DNA of 64,000 nt from Coenobita brevimanus (Eukaryota > Arthropoda > Malacostraca > Decapoda > Coenobitidae), in assembly GCA_032717465.1 (NCBI GenBank), contig CM064697.1, positions 639,001-703,000 of the forward strand, read 5' to 3'. Numbering within the stretch: position 1 is the first letter of the stretch; the number at the start of each line of letters is the position of its first letter. The translations under genes and the position numbers were made by a program. Below, piece by piece: positions 35,380-47,488 of this stretch. The notes beneath the pieces were generated by a model. It ran no database searches. It was given only the letters and a program-made list of their open reading frames with translations, and was not told the origin of the DNA.

Positions 35380-36095
35380 AAAATAACAGTGAAAAATTAT
35401 AAAGGAAACTATAAAAATAAATAAAACTTTCAACTCGCTACAGTTACAACACACATGGACCACTAAAAACCAAAATACTGATCTCTACTGAAAGAACGAA
35501 AGTAAATGGCCAAAATATTACTCACTACTGAACAAACGAGAATTCATGAGATAACGTAACTTACAAAGAGCAACGGTAAAGGATGACTAAAGCGACGAGA
35601 CACGGAAATAAAGGAAGCAATCTCTGTAAAACTAATAGAAGGACAGATTAGAGAAGAGCAAAGCGTAAGGAATAAAAAAAAATGACAAGAGAAAGGAATG
35701 ATCAAAAACAGACACAAGAAAAATGATAACTATGCATAGGGAAAAATGGGTGACTAAAAAAAAACACTTAAGTAAAATGACTGATGAAAACGAGGAATAT
35801 GGAGGTGAGTGATGGAAATCTGGCACAAGGAAAATGAGTGATAAAACCAGGGTGTAATGAAAATGAATGATAAAACAAAGTACGAGTATGTATAAAAGAA
35901 TGATACAACACAGTATAAAGAAAATTAATGACAAACACAGACCGTAAGGAGAATGAATAAAAAAAAACATGGTATACGAAAAGTGAATTTAAAAACACTA
36001 TCAAGAAAACGAATGTTAAAAAAAGGCGCAAGGAAAATATAAACAGTCATTGAAAAAACAATGAATGACAGTAAGCGTGAGAGGTGAGGATGCCA
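35380..36095. other. A-rich intronic block with AAAATGAATGATAA-type tandem
   Basis: A loose 30-40 bp unit (GGAAAATGAATGATAAAA and similar) recurs at about 35700-36020. No exon seen. Confidence 0.55.
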
Positions 36096-36295
36096 ACCCC
36101 TTCACTACGGGGACCTCCCGGAAATAATAAACAAAACAAAAAAAACGGTACCAGCAAAAAAAAAAAAAGAAAAAGCGGAATCTTAATGAAAGGGTGAGGG
36201 TGTGAGTGGTGCGAGTGAGTTGTCTTAGTGTTTTGTGAGTACTGTGAGTAGCGGAGTGGCTTGTTGTGGGTTTTAGTAGCGGGGTAGTGCTCTCC

Positions 36296-36600
36296 TGGTA
36301 GGCTGAGAGAGAGAGAGAAGAGGAGGAGGAGGAGGAGGAAGGAAAAAGAGAAGGGGAGGAGGAGGAGCAGGAGCAAAAGAGGAAGATGAAGAAGAAAGGA
36401 GGAAATGGGACAGATGGAAGTAGGGAACGCAAGGAGGAGAAGGAGGAAAAGCAGAAATAGCAGAAGGTAAAATGGGAAAAGGACGCAGAGGAAAGGAACG
36501 TGAAGAGGGAAGAAGGTAAAAAGGGACACGGAGAGGGAAAAGACTGAGAGAGGATGGAGGAGCAGGAGGGAGAAGGAAGAAAACATGGCCAACTTGACAC
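36296..36600. repeat. GGA/GAGGAGGA purine tract
   Basis: (GA)n and (GGA)n-rich plus strand about 300 bp long. It is the source of the long minus-strand Ser/Leu/Phe frames, which are artefacts. Confidence 0.85.
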
Positions 36601-37019
36601 CAGACTCGGGGCAAAATTGTATTCCCAATGACCACTAACGTAATGGAGAAGATCGAAATACATTGAGAATCTGAGTGTTTGGGGTTGTACGTTTCAGTAT
36701 GTTACTAAGTTTCCCGTAATATTGAGCAGGAACATAGATTTACTCCGTATTTGTGGTGTGCTTATAGAGTGTTCAATATGCAGGGTGATAAAGGCCAGGG
36801 TGGGATATATACGAGAGATAGTGATGGAGGGGGACTGATAAGGAGGGTGAGGGGGAGAGGGATGTGATAAGAGAGAGATTACACTGACATGGGATTTGCG
36901 ACTGGGTTATCATATTGCTGCCTGTACGTCCTGTATCAGCTGGTTGTTGGATTATAAGGAGTAGGTGTTACCTTTTTATTGTTGATGGCATTTTTACCTT
37001 ACTGTATCGACTCATTATA

Positions 37020-37110
37020 TTTATCATTATTGTTATTATTATTATTATTATTATTATTGTTTTATTATAATTGTTTTATTACTATGATTATTATTTTATT
37101 ATTGTTGTTT
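37020..37110. repeat. (ATT)n-rich tract
   Basis: Imperfect TTATTATTATTATTG repeats. Confidence 0.85.
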
Positions 37111-37439
37111 CTGTTATTAAATGATTGGTATTAATATTGTTATGAGAGTTATCATTTCTATTAACGTCATTAGAACTGTCAGTAATGATATTAATACGAA
37201 CAAGATTCCTGCAACTTCCATTTGTCACATATTTTATCATTATACAGCGTAGGAGTATAAGGAATAGAGCAGTAAAAAGAAGTATATATCTTATTATACA
37301 AGCACATATCACAGTATGCAACAAAATATTATAGTAACAGAACGTACGGCAAGTGACTTAATATTTCAGTATTCAACTCTTTAGTCCCTCATATTGCAAA
37401 ACCACAGACTAGTACCTGAGCTCTGCGAGACACAACACT

Positions 37440-38050
37440 ATGGATCACAGAGCAGGATTAACGAGTTGAGGTGTTGGATGAGAGGCAGGGAGTTTGGGAA
37501 AATGTGCTGTGGCTAGAGTAGAATGAAGAGGCTACAGAGCACAGGAGGAGTACAAGTAAGAAGAGATACAGAGATTACAGACAGGGTTATAGGAGTTAGG
37601 TAAGATGCGAAGGGAAGGTACAGAAGGGTACAGGGACAACTCAGAACGGTACTTATTAGGAGGGTTCAGGAAAAGATGAACGGCTAGGAAAGATATTTAA
37701 TCAAGAGGATCCTGGAGAACAGCCAGGGTTACTAGGGATACAGGAGCTAGGAAAGGTACAATGTTGAAGATACAGGAGAATCAAAGGTACAACGAATAGA
37801 AGAGCAGCTAGGAAGGGTACAAGTAAGGACGATATGGAGGGAAAACAGTAGCTAGAAAGGATGCAAGAAAGGCGATCCGGGGTGAGAGTCAGGATTATAT
37901 TGAAACAGGAGCAGCAAGGAGGGATACAAGTAAGGAGGATATGTGAGAAGATGTACAGCAAGGAAAGGTACAGAGGCAACTAGGAGGGATACAAGGAAAG
38001 ATACAAGAGGAGAGTGTGAGTTACAGCGGGTGTAGGAGGGCCCAGATAGG
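37440..38050. repeat. Degenerate GGTACAGGAG / GGATACAAG tandem-like tract
   Basis: Units such as AGGAAAGGTACAG and AGGAGGATACAAG recur irregularly up to the 81-nt exon donor. Confidence 0.55.
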
Positions 38051-38059
38051 AACACTTAC

Positions 38060-38140
38060 ACCGGGAGAGTATGGTCTTGTGTAGCTGGTTGTCCGGGGTA
38101 TGGTTGTGGTGGAGGTGGTGGTGGTGACGTGGGGAACACT
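38060..38140 (-). CDS. Thr-rich 81-nt cassette-like exon of the large minus-strand gene
   Basis: The acceptor GGTCCCCCCCACAG and a strong donor (CCCGGT|GTAAGTG) enclose exactly 27 codons, phase 0 at both ends. It can therefore be included or skipped without a frame change between the exons at 41.2 and 32.8 kb. The translation starts SVPHVTTTTSTTTIPRTTS and ends YTRPYSPG. The Thr clusters with Arg/Tyr resemble the run of threonines followed by YRFPRSKSVYAYR in the 50.6-51.2 kb exon, suggesting related low-complexity segments. An alternative donor two codons earlier by sequence (CCCG|GTGTAA) would shift the frame and is less likely. Confidence 0.68.
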
Positions 38141-38620
38141 CTGTGGGGGGGACCAGCACGACACGTCACATCACCACAGCGTCACAGCACCAGAACAACA
38201 CTAAAAGTCACTTCATCACATATCACACCGCTATAGCGTCACTATACAGTATCATCACAGCGTCACATCACCATAGCATCTCTAAAACATCATATCGTCA
38301 CCACATCACACGTCACAGCACCACATCATCACACCCCTATAGCGTCACAGCAACACCATAACGTCACCATATTATACGCCACATCACCACATAACATCAC
38401 TTCATCACGTTACAGTACCTCAAGTTGCAGCACCACATCACATCCCTATCACCACTACACATCACATGGCCACATTACATACATAACACCTCACAACATA
38501 ACACCTCAGTCGTCACCTCACCACGTATTCACCTTCAGAGCACAAACATCACCCATCACGTCAACATGAGGTAACATCACAGCAACATCATACACAGCAA
38601 GACAGCACACCTCATCTCAC
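38141..38620. repeat. Degenerate CACATCACCACAGCGTCACA repeat tract
   Basis: CATCACCACA, GCGTCACAGCACC and ACATCATCACA variants recur for nearly 500 bp directly upstream (transcript sense) of the 81-nt exon. Confidence 0.75.
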
Positions 38621-39556
38621 ACTTCATCATCACAACACTCAGGTGACATGAAAATTAAACATGACTCAGTAAACGCAGTAGTCAGAGAGTAGGTGGAGAT
38701 GAAATGGCCAGAGTGCGGGAGGAGACGCAATGTCAAGAAAGGAGGGAAATGGTGAGAGAAAAATATGACGTGAGAGATGGGTGTAAACATGAGGGGAAAA
38801 AAACATAAAAGACAGTGCTGATTATATGACATGACCACACGCCTAATTCGACAAGGTAACGACTAAATTTGACATGATGGCGCAGTGAATGACATGGCCA
38901 TAAAAAGATGCCTTTGGAAGCTTAGTAATAAGATAAGTAGCCAAGAAGTGACATGATTTACCAACATACAGACGTTCTTAGGAAGGCACTTGGTGATATT
39001 TTGACATTTTCTATATGGTGGGAGTTTGAATAGTGGAATATTTAAATCTTTTTGGAGTATAGAGTGGATGGGCTTGGATATGAACCGCGGAATTAAAGAT
39101 GATGGATAACTGTTGGATGAATTATCGAAGGATAGTGGTGTGATGTAGTGGAGCAGCTTATAACTACTCTGCATGGATAGGTAGTTTATGGCTGCTGGGA
39201 TGGTTGGTCAGCTGAGACAGTAACTCATGGACAGGTGCGTAAATGAGTAAGATGGGTAAATGAGTAAGCTAGATGAATAACCGATAAATGTGGTGATGTC
39301 TCCTGGAATTATGCATAAATAATTAAGGTGGATGACTGATAAATGAAGTGGTGTTTACTGGAATAATATAACTGAGCTTCAAGGATGAAATATTAAAAGA
39401 TGTTTGTTGTCCGTGGGTCTATGACAGATGGATGGTGACTCACATTTAAAGAGATATGACCAACCCTTTATTCCTGGCCACTCATAAATGACCTCCACGT
39501 TCCTAGTTGACAGACAGACAGACGTGGGACTTTGGACATCTGACAGAAACATACGC

Positions 39557-39650
39557 TTAACCCCTTCAGTATCATGACGCCTTTTAAATTGTCTCCTTTT
39601 GTTATCTTCAGACGATTTTGTGCTTCTTGGGGGATTTTGTAGTGTAAGAA
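39557..39650. repeat. Foldback element family A, copy 10 (left half only)
   Basis: TTAACCCCTTCAGTATCATG and ATCTTCAGACGATTTTGTGC are present. The right half is missing and (AC)n starts 12 bp further on. Confidence 0.8.
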
Positions 39651-39661
39651 GTGGAAATATT

Positions 39662-39762
<101 letters not shown>

Positions 39763-40734
39763 CTCTCTCTCTCTCCCTCTCTGAAAAAAACTCTCCTCAT
39801 GTCAGCAGCAATATAAGGCGCCATGGTATTGTCGAGATCAGCTTTCCTATTATGACCTACAGTCGTATATCTTGGAGGGCTGACAAAAAGATACGATTGA
39901 TATGACAGATGAACCATACGGATGACGGGTGATGGATGGTGGATGGTTGACGTGGATGGTATGTGTGGCCGGATGACACTTGAAAATCGATGCCAGATGA
40001 TGTTTGATGGAAGATTGAGACGGTTTAACTGATGGATGACGGCTAGAGGATAAGCATGGATGACTGACGGGTGAGAGAAGTAATGCATTTTATTAGATTT
40101 TTTATTAACGGAGGAAAAAACTAATGTATGAATGAATGACGGATGAATAACTATACTCCTTTTACTCAAACTTGGCCTGAAATTGCCATCTCTCCACCTT
40201 GAATGCTGAGCTGTAATAGTAGACTAACACTAGAATACGATGCTAGTCACGAAGAAGTGCTATGAAAGGATGTGTAACCGCAGTATTGTCTTTTTCTGCA
40301 ACTGTGCTACGTGAAATAGCTGCAGAAGGACAAATATCCGCTCCAAGTTAGAGTGAAAAACGGTATAGCGACTAGATCAATAACAAACAGGTGAGAAATA
40401 AGACTCAGGTGATCGGTGGATGAGAGAAAAAAAACATACCTTGCATATGACTGACGAATGAGAGAATTACAACACCGACGGCTGAGTAATGGATGTGAAA
40501 TAGGACATGGATGATTAAGGGATGAGAAAGCTTACACATTTATGACTGATGGGTGATAAACCTGAACCGTTGATGATTCGCTGACGGATGAGAAACAAGA
40601 AATTGGTGGCCGGTGGATGAGAACTAGCATTTTTGAGTGACGAATGATATTTAGCATTTATGAAATTGATTGGAGAATGAAGCTACGAACACAGGTAATT
40701 GACTGACGGATGGTAAGGTTAATGGAGGATGATA

Positions 40735-41130
40735 ACATGAATAATTGACTAACGGATGAAACTAAAATGAGTAACTGACTAACGGATGAAACTAACATGA
40801 ATAACTGACCAACGAGTGAAACAAAAATGAATAACTGACTAACGGATGAAACTAAAATGAATTACTGACTAACGGATGAAACTAACATGAATAACTGACT
40901 AACGGAAGAAACTAACATGAATAACTGACAAACGGATGAAACTAAGCACATGAATAACTGACCACCGGTTGAAACTAAGCACATATGTACCTGACAGGAG
41001 TAAGAAAAACTGATTGACGGATGAAACGAACCTCAAATATATATAACTGACGGATGAAACTAAGCACAAATATAAATAATTGACGGATGAAACTAGGCAC
41101 AACTCTAAATAACTGGCGGATGACACAAGG
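40735..41130. repeat. 30-bp satellite ATGAATAACTGACTAACGGA...
   Basis: About 12-13 units of a 30-bp repeat (ATGAATAACTGACTAACGGA then TGAAACTAAC) with increasing decay to the right. It ends about 70 nt from the exon at 41202. GATGG/GATGA-rich sequence precedes it from about 39900. Confidence 0.9.
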
Positions 41131-41201
41131 CGGCGTATCATTGCCTGGCGGATGATAGGAGCCAACACACGTACGGCTGCGTGGATGAACGTGTCACTAA
41201 C

Positions 41202-41307
41202 CTTGTCCCTGAGTTCGGTGTCATCCATGTCAACCACTCGGGGGCGGTAACTGGGCACGTAGGGAGTGTTGTAGACCTCACTATCATCCAGGTAGTTGTC
41301 GTACCGG
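41202..41307 (-). CDS. Exon of the large minus-strand gene, acidic, 35 codons
   Basis: The acceptor TTTCTCCCCAG and donor GACAAG|GTTAGT bound 106 nt, phase 2 in and phase 0 out, matching both neighbours. The translation is SRYDNYLDDSEVYNTPYVPS, then YRPRVVDMDDTELRDK. It is acidic with regularly spaced tyrosines. The acceptor follows about 450 nt of purine-rich (plus-strand) tandem repeats, so the transcript carries an exceptionally long polypyrimidine tract immediately upstream. A 30-bp satellite begins about 70 nt beyond the donor. Confidence 0.82.
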
Positions 41308-41770
41308 CTGGGGAGAAAGTAGGGGGTGGGGAGAAAGGGGAGAAAGAGTAGGGGTGGGGAGAAAGGGGAGAGTGTAGGGGATGGGGAGAAAGGGGAGAGA
41401 AAATAGGGGGTGGGGAGGAAGAGGAGACAAAGTATGGAGTGGTGAGAAAGGAGAAAGTATGGGGGTGGGGAGAAAGGGGAGAGAGAATATGGGATGGGGA
41501 GAGGAAGCAGGGATGGGGAAAAAGTAGGGGGTGGGGAGCAAGGGGAGAAAAAGTAGGGGGTGGGGAGAAAGGGGAGAAAAAGTAGGGGGTGGGGAGCAAG
41601 GGGAGAAAGAGTAGGGAGTGGGGAGAAAGGGATGAGGAAACACGGGTGGGAGAAAGAGGAGAGAATGTAGGGAGTGGGAGTGGGTGAGAAAAAATGCGGA
41701 GAGAGAGAGAGAGAGAGGGAGAGAAGTAGAATGAATGAGGGAAAATTGGGAGAGGGAGAGCAAGCAAAAG
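41308..41770. repeat. ~34-bp GGGGAGAAAGTAGGGGGTGG purine tandem
   Basis: Over 450 bp of nearly pure plus-strand purine with units like GGTGGGGAGAAAGGGGAGAA. It abuts the exon acceptor at 41307, so it forms the polypyrimidine tract of that intron. Purine bias continues to about 42070. Confidence 0.9.
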
Positions 41771-42477
41771 GTGGGAGAGGGGAGAATGTAGGGAGAGGGA
41801 AAGGGAGGGGGAGACAGAAGAGAAGGTAGGAACGAAAGAGAGAGAATGTGAGGACAGAGATTAGGTGAGGTAGGTAAGGATAAACGGGGAGTGGGGGAGG
41901 GGCAGGATTATGGGGATGAGGTAAAGAGGTTGAGGGAACGGTTCAGGAAAAGTAAAAGAAGGGGTTAGGAATGGTGGAGGTAGGGCAGGAGGTAGGTGGA
42001 GGTATGGAAGGAGATTGGAAGAATTGGAAGCAGGAGATGAGTGAGGAAGAGTTGGAGGAGGGGGGGGGGAAGAGAGAATATTTTAATTACTAACGATGTA
42101 ATTAAACTGCTGAAATACAGTGGATTAGATAGATGGTTTGATATTTCTCTTTACCCTATAGTGTATTAATAGTTTCCAGACTTAATACATAACTCTTTTG
42201 TATATACATATTAAGTAATCTGTTGTTATCAGAGGTTGAGATCCAGCAAAACTGTCCCCTTCTCAAGTAAAGTCAAATCAAAGAAAGCCAGAAGCACCTT
42301 CTATTCATTTTAAGATGCCTGGACACATTCATTAGGAAATACCTGAGGGTCGTCAGAAGGGGGTTAGACAGAAAGTTGGCGCAAATCATATACTGTACTT
42401 CGTATCTTCATTAGCCTCCCGAGCACGTGTATTTACAACCACTCATACATCTGTCTTACATAATGCATTCTCTGCAA

Positions 42478-42666
42478 TAACGTCTTGTTTTAGCTTATTC
42501 TTCCTTCCCTCAGGATGTTATGTTCAGGTCTAGGAAAAACATCTTGGTCTGAGGAGGTTACTGAATTATACTCTTTCTAGTCTGAGAAGTCTCCCCTAAG
42601 CTAAAGAGAATAATCTCGTGGCGCCAAGAATGAAACAGATAAAGAGATATCGTACAGACGGGTTTA
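42478..42666. repeat. Foldback element family A, copy 11 (diverged)
   Basis: ATAACGTCTTG at the left, CTAGGAAAAACATCTTG in the left arm, CCCTAAGCTAAAGAGAATAA in the right arm, and GATATCGTACAGACGGGTTT at the end. Confidence 0.65.
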
Positions 42667-43139
42667 AACTTTGACTGCTCTGTACTAAACTATCAACCAT
42701 TCAATGTTTGTATTTATTTATATTTATATCAGCTATCACTTTCCATAAATATCTGACACTTGTTTTATTTATTTACTCTATACTTATTTTAAGGATATAA
42801 CAGCTATCGTCACACCTGTCATACATTTTCCTTTACCTGTTAATGAATAAGTACTTACAGTTCTACACATCTACACACTTACATCCCATCTGTCTTACCT
42901 GCTTGATTTGTCTGAGCATAAATACAGCACATATCATTTTACACACCTACACTTCCACACCTGTTTTCTTCCTCTCCTCCTACATTACCTGCTCAGACGT
43001 AATTGCTTACACTCCCACACATACTTACCTTCCACCTACATGCTTCTACATCCTCACTGTCCTTTTTACCCGCGTAGCTCAGGTACTTACCGTTCTACAC
43101 AACAGCTTTCTCTTCTACGTCTGTCTGTTCCCTCCTGCA

Positions 43140-43720
43140 TAAATATCTACAAAAACATTCACAAATCCGTCTTTGTTTCTTTCTTTTTCTCCCTCTCCTT
43201 ATACCTTACTGCTCCCTGTGCCCCCAAATCTACCCTCACTCCCACTGACTCCTGTCTCTACTGCCTTCTCCACCTCGACGTCTGTTTCTCCTACCTCGTC
43301 TCTTCTTCTGTTACCATATACCTTCTCCACCTCTGTCTCAACCTCTACTTCTATTCCCATCTTCGTGTCTGCCTCTGCCTGTCTCCATTTCCACCTTTGT
43401 TTCTTCTTCCATCTTTTGCTGTAACGCTCTCTGCCTCTGCCTCTACCTTTATCTGCTTTCACCTCTCCTTTTACCCCTTGTTTTATCTCTCTCTACCTCT
43501 TTCCTGCATCACTATTTCTACTTCCTTCTCCACCTTCACTACTACCTCATCATCTATCTCCATTTCTGCCTACGTCTGTGCCTCCAGTTCCACCTCTGCT
43601 TCCGCCCGTAACACCGCCTCCACCTCCAGCTGTTTATCAGTTTCTTCATCCACGTCTCCATCCACCATTTTTTCAACCTCTCCCTCTAACCCTTTTTCTT
43701 GCTGCCTGTGTCTCCTTTCT
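43140..43720. repeat. Pyrimidine-rich block with CCACCTCTGYCTC-type units
   Basis: Loose repeats such as CTACCTCTTTC, CACCTCTGTCTC and CTCCACCTC dominate the plus strand. The long plus-strand frame of Ser/Leu/Cys-rich sequence is an artefact. Confidence 0.7.
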
Positions 43721-43726
43721 GCCTAC

Positions 43727-43845
43727 CTCATGCGTGGTGGTGGAGGGGGGTAGTAGTAGTACCCTCCATAGCCGTAGTCGTAGTCGTAGTAGGCGGGGGG
43801 GTACCTGGGCATCATGCGTGGGGGAGGACCCATCGGGGGGTAGCC
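43727..43845 (-). CDS. Exon of the large minus-strand gene, Gly/Tyr/Pro-rich
   Basis: The 119-nt exon lies between an acceptor with a long C-rich tract (CTGCCACCCCCACAG) and donor ATGAG|GTAGGC. It enters at phase 0 and leaves at phase 2. The sequence reads GYPPMGPPPRMMPRYPPAYY, then alternating Asp-Tyr, a Gly-Tyr cluster with four consecutive tyrosines, and a proline run ending PPRM. The 2-nt leftover AG pairs with C from the next exon to make Ser. Tyr/Pro/Gly-rich composition like this occurs in elastic or adhesive disordered segments, but no family is assigned. The plus-strand frames across it are shadows of the surrounding pyrimidine-rich intron. Confidence 0.8.
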
Positions 43846-43956
43846 CTGTGGGGGTGGCAGGGGGAGGGGGCATGAGAACGGCAGTATACGTCACAGTGTT
43901 GAGGAGGGGAGGGCGGAATGGACAACGGAATATGTGATGATTTGGGGGGAAGGGCG

Positions 43957-43959
<3 letters not shown>

Positions 43960-43999
<40 letters not shown>
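43960..43999. repeat. (GA)n microsatellite within a longer GA-rich block
   Basis: About 20 GA units. Purine-rich sequence with GTGAGTAACTGAGAATG-like units at intervals of about 100 bp continues to about 45080. Confidence 0.9.
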
Positions 44000-44002
<3 letters not shown>

Positions 44003-45135
44003 GTAACTGAGAATAGGTGAAAGGATGGAGAGGCAGTGGTATGTGGAGAAGGTAGTAAGAATTGGGGGAGAAGTGCTGTGCTATGGAATACGTAAGAATG
44101 GTGACAAAGGGGATAGGAAGAGGAGGAAGGAGTAGCTGAGAATGCATGAGAATTTTGAGGAAGAGGAGACGGGAGAGAGGGGGTAGGAGAAGAGTGGGAA
44201 GGGGAAAAAGAATGAGAGAGACATGTGTACTGCATAATAGATTAGAATATTGAGGCACTGGGGGAGAGGGAGGTCAGTTACAGAGAATTGGTGAGTATTT
44301 TGAAGAAGGAAGGAAGGGGGGGGGGAGAATCGGAGAGGGAAGGGGGAAGGGGCGTGAGTAACTGAGGGCGCATGATACTGTTGAGAAGGGGAGACGTAGG
44401 GGAATGATAAACTAAAAATGCGTGGTTTTGAAATGGGGAGAAAGCCGAAAAGGGGGGAGTGTATGAGAAGAAGCAGGGGAGCATAAGTATTTCAGGGTGC
44501 ATGAGAGTTTTAAGGTGGGGGAGGGAAGGGGGACGGGAGTATGAGTAGGCCTACCTGATAAAGAGTGATGATTTTAAGAGAGGGGAGAAAAGGGAGTGAG
44601 AGAGGAGGGGAAGGTGATGGAAAAGGGGATTAGAGCGTGGCTTGGCTACTTGAGAATAGTTGATAATTTAGAGGGAAAGGAAACGAAAGGGATGAGAGAG
44701 GCGAGGGAACAGGGGTGTGAAGGAAGGAAAGGGAGGAAGAGGGGGAGGGGCAAGGAAAGGAAGGGGAGGAAGAGGGGAAGGGGCAAGGAAGGGATGGGGA
44801 GGGAGGGAAAAGAAGGGTAGGTGACGTAAGTATATTTTGTGAAAGTATGGTAATTTTGAGGGAGGGAGAAGGGGATGAGAGGAGTTAAGGAGGCGGTAGT
44901 ACTTGAAAATATGTGAGAGCTGAAGAGATGTAGAATGAGAAAATTGATATGTATGCACGTGAGCTGTGTACATGGGTGCAAGGAAGGAGGATATGAGTGA
45001 GCTGAATTTCACTGGAGGTGGGAGAAGGAAGGAGCCAGGGAATGGGAGATGGGAGGGATGAGAGACATGGGAAGTACCTCCACTAATTGAATTTACATGA
45101 GAGAGAGGGAAAGTGAATGTGTAATTTGTACTTGT

Positions 45136-45342
45136 TTAACCCATTCAGTACTGTGACATCTTTTTTCATACGTCTTGCAACCACCAGACGATTTTGCTCA
45201 GTGAAAGGAACCTCTCAAATTAAAGGAGTTAGAAAGAGTCATCCTTAGCCACATCACTACCAGAGGCGTTGCTGCTAACTAAAATCGCCTGAAGTTAACG
45301 AGAACAAACTAGTCTTTGATGTCGTTGTACTGAAGCGGTTAA
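45136..45342. repeat. Foldback element family A, copy 12
   Basis: Left end TTAACCCATTCAGTACTGTG with CCAGACGATTTTGCTCAG; right arm TAAAATCGCCTGAAGTTAAC and end GTCGTTGTACTGAAGCGGTT then AA. The termini are well preserved. Confidence 0.88.
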
Positions 45343-45767
45343 TCAGTGGGACAGGAAGACAAGAGGAAATAAATACGTGAATATACTTGGAAAGGACGGG
45401 GAGATTGAGACACGAAGTACTTCAGTAATGTATGATAAAGAGTAAGATAATAGTTACTTGAGCAATATAGGTAGATTCGCGAATAGGAGTCACTGAATAT
45501 ATGTGACTCGTAGAAACTGGAAAAGGGGACGTTGATTAATACATAAGTTTTGTATGTGTCTAGGGTTAATGAGTACTTAAATATAATGAGATGTGAATAG
45601 TGAGAAGATATTTAAAGTACTTGAGCAATGTAGGTGGGTAGAGAATATGAGTAGTAGTATATATTATGCAAACGGAGTGGAGTCAGGGATGATGATAAGA
45701 AATGATCAAAATATATGGGAGATGCGATTGGGCATGCATACTGAACAGTTTTCTGTATCTGTCTATC

Positions 45768-45858
45768 TGTCTGTCTGTCTGTCCATCTATCTATCTATCT
45801 GTCTCTCTATCTATCTATCTGTCTATCTGTCTTCTATCTATCAATCTATCTATCTATG
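45768..45858. repeat. (TCTA/TCTG)n tetranucleotide microsatellite
   Basis: Interrupted CTAT and CTGT units for about 90 bp. Confidence 0.92.
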
Positions 45859-45894
45859 GATTCATGTTATTGGGGAAGAAATATTGGCAGTAGA

Positions 45895-46050
45895 ATACGT
45901 GGGGGAGGTGGGGATCTTGGCACCAGATTATTTGGGATAGAAGGGGTTATTGGCACTAGAATACGTGGGAGTGGAGATATTGGCACTAGTATACGTGGGA
46001 GAGGAGGGATATTGGCACCAGATTACATGGGAGAGGAGGAGGAAGGGGAG
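45895..46050. repeat. ~40-bp ATTGGCACTAGAATACGTGG tandem
   Basis: About four units with a TTGGCACYAGAWTACGTGGG core and a GGAGRGGAGAT-type spacer. Confidence 0.8.
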
Positions 46051-46757
46051 ATACAAGTACTAGAAGGCATTGGAGGAGAAACTGGGGTGTAGTGGATGTG
46101 TTACAAGTGTATTTGAGAATTTCATGTAAGAGTTTCATGATTATTTGTTTTGGAAGTGGAGTGATATGATTTTCCGGAACTGGCTGTATTTATTATAAGG
46201 GCGATGGGAGGTGGCTGAGAGGAGTGAAAATCTTAACACTATAGTCCTACGTGGAAAGGGAAGGGCCGAGGGTGGTGGGTGCTTGAGTAATGTAGATACG
46301 AAAGAGAAGATGGTGAGGGAGGTGATTGGATGGAAACAGGAGTGACTTGGGTGCAGAGGGGAAAGGTGAATGGACTGGGGAATTCTCATGAATTTAAGGT
46401 ATTAAAAAAATGAAAGTTATGACACAGATAGTTCAATAAATAAAAAGTAAGCCACACTGATAAAGCTGTACTAGATGTAAGATTTAGAGGCGTCGGGTAA
46501 TATAAGATTGCTGAAGAGGAATGTTTAAGTGAGTTTGGTCACAAACGAAGTAGTTGAAACTCAAGTGACAAGATTGAATACTCAAAATGCGTTAAATCTG
46601 TTAAGATCAAAAGATTTGTACAATGTCACCCATAAGATGGACTGCATTCTTATTTACATGATATAAATTAAAAACAAACTGTTGCCTACTGACTGTCCAA
46701 AAGTAAGCCAAAATTGAAGAGTGGACCAGTGAAGAAAAAACAGTTTGAGGGGTACAA

Positions 46758-46857
<100 letters not shown>

Positions 46858-47406
46858 TTTGCGTATAAGTTCTGAAAAATCCCACACGTGTGAATGCTAC
46901 ATCATGTGTGATTTTATCAGTGCCTCCAGCAGTGACTTACCTCCAGTGTGGCCCGTTCCAGGCTGCCGAGCCAAGGTAAGCGTGCGATACCAAGTTACCT
47001 CTAGGATTAAATTATAGTTCCACCATTATCATTCATTTACAGTTAGCTTACAGTCCAGAATATTAGCTGGGATTTTAAAGTTTAGTTGTAAGTGAACCAT
47101 TGATTATTAAACAGCTTCTGTGTTCAAACTCGTGTCCACACCCAGTGCTCAAAATCCGTGTTCATATGATTCTAAGCTTGTCGTCACCATGGACACTTCT
47201 GAGTCTAGGGTTTGGGGCAGAAGTTGTTTCATGATCCTGCTTCACTTCTGTTGGTGCTTTAAGGGCCGATTTATAATGTGGTTTAGAGAAGTGATAGGTT
47301 AATTTATAGTGCCATATCTTTAACATTTCACTGAATGTTAATGGCAAGTGAAGTGCATAGAAATAAAGTATAAAGGTAAAATAAATATTTGTTATACTAT
47401 GGTAAG

Positions 47407-47407
<1 letters not shown>

Positions 47408-47487
<80 letters not shown>
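47408..47487. repeat. (AT)n microsatellite
   Basis: About 40 AT units, 550 bp from the previous (AT)n. Confidence 0.97.

Positions 47488-47488
<1 letters not shown>

Noticed and set aside
36230..36297. Minus-strand exon after a very long pyrimidine tract (ESTTPLLKPTTSHSATH)
   Set aside because: A plausible acceptor and Thr-rich translation, but no acceptable donor in the needed phase.
36016..36663. 215-codon minus-strand Ser/Phe/Leu frame
   Set aside because: Produced by the GGA-rich purine tract.
40735..41130. CRISPR-like array
   Set aside because: Units are contiguous 30-bp repeats without unique spacers, in eukaryotic intron sequence.
42908..43753. 281-codon plus-strand Ser/Leu/Cys frame
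   Set aside because: Low-complexity pyrimidine tract; overlaps a supported minus-strand exon.
46942..46963. A 22-nt minus-strand microexon (CGGCAG | CCTGG...GGAG | GTAAGT)
   Set aside because: Both splice sites look good, but 22 nt would shift the frame between the 48.6 and 43.8 kb exons. The same stretch also resembles a plus-strand exon ending CCAAG|GTAAGC. Left uncalled.
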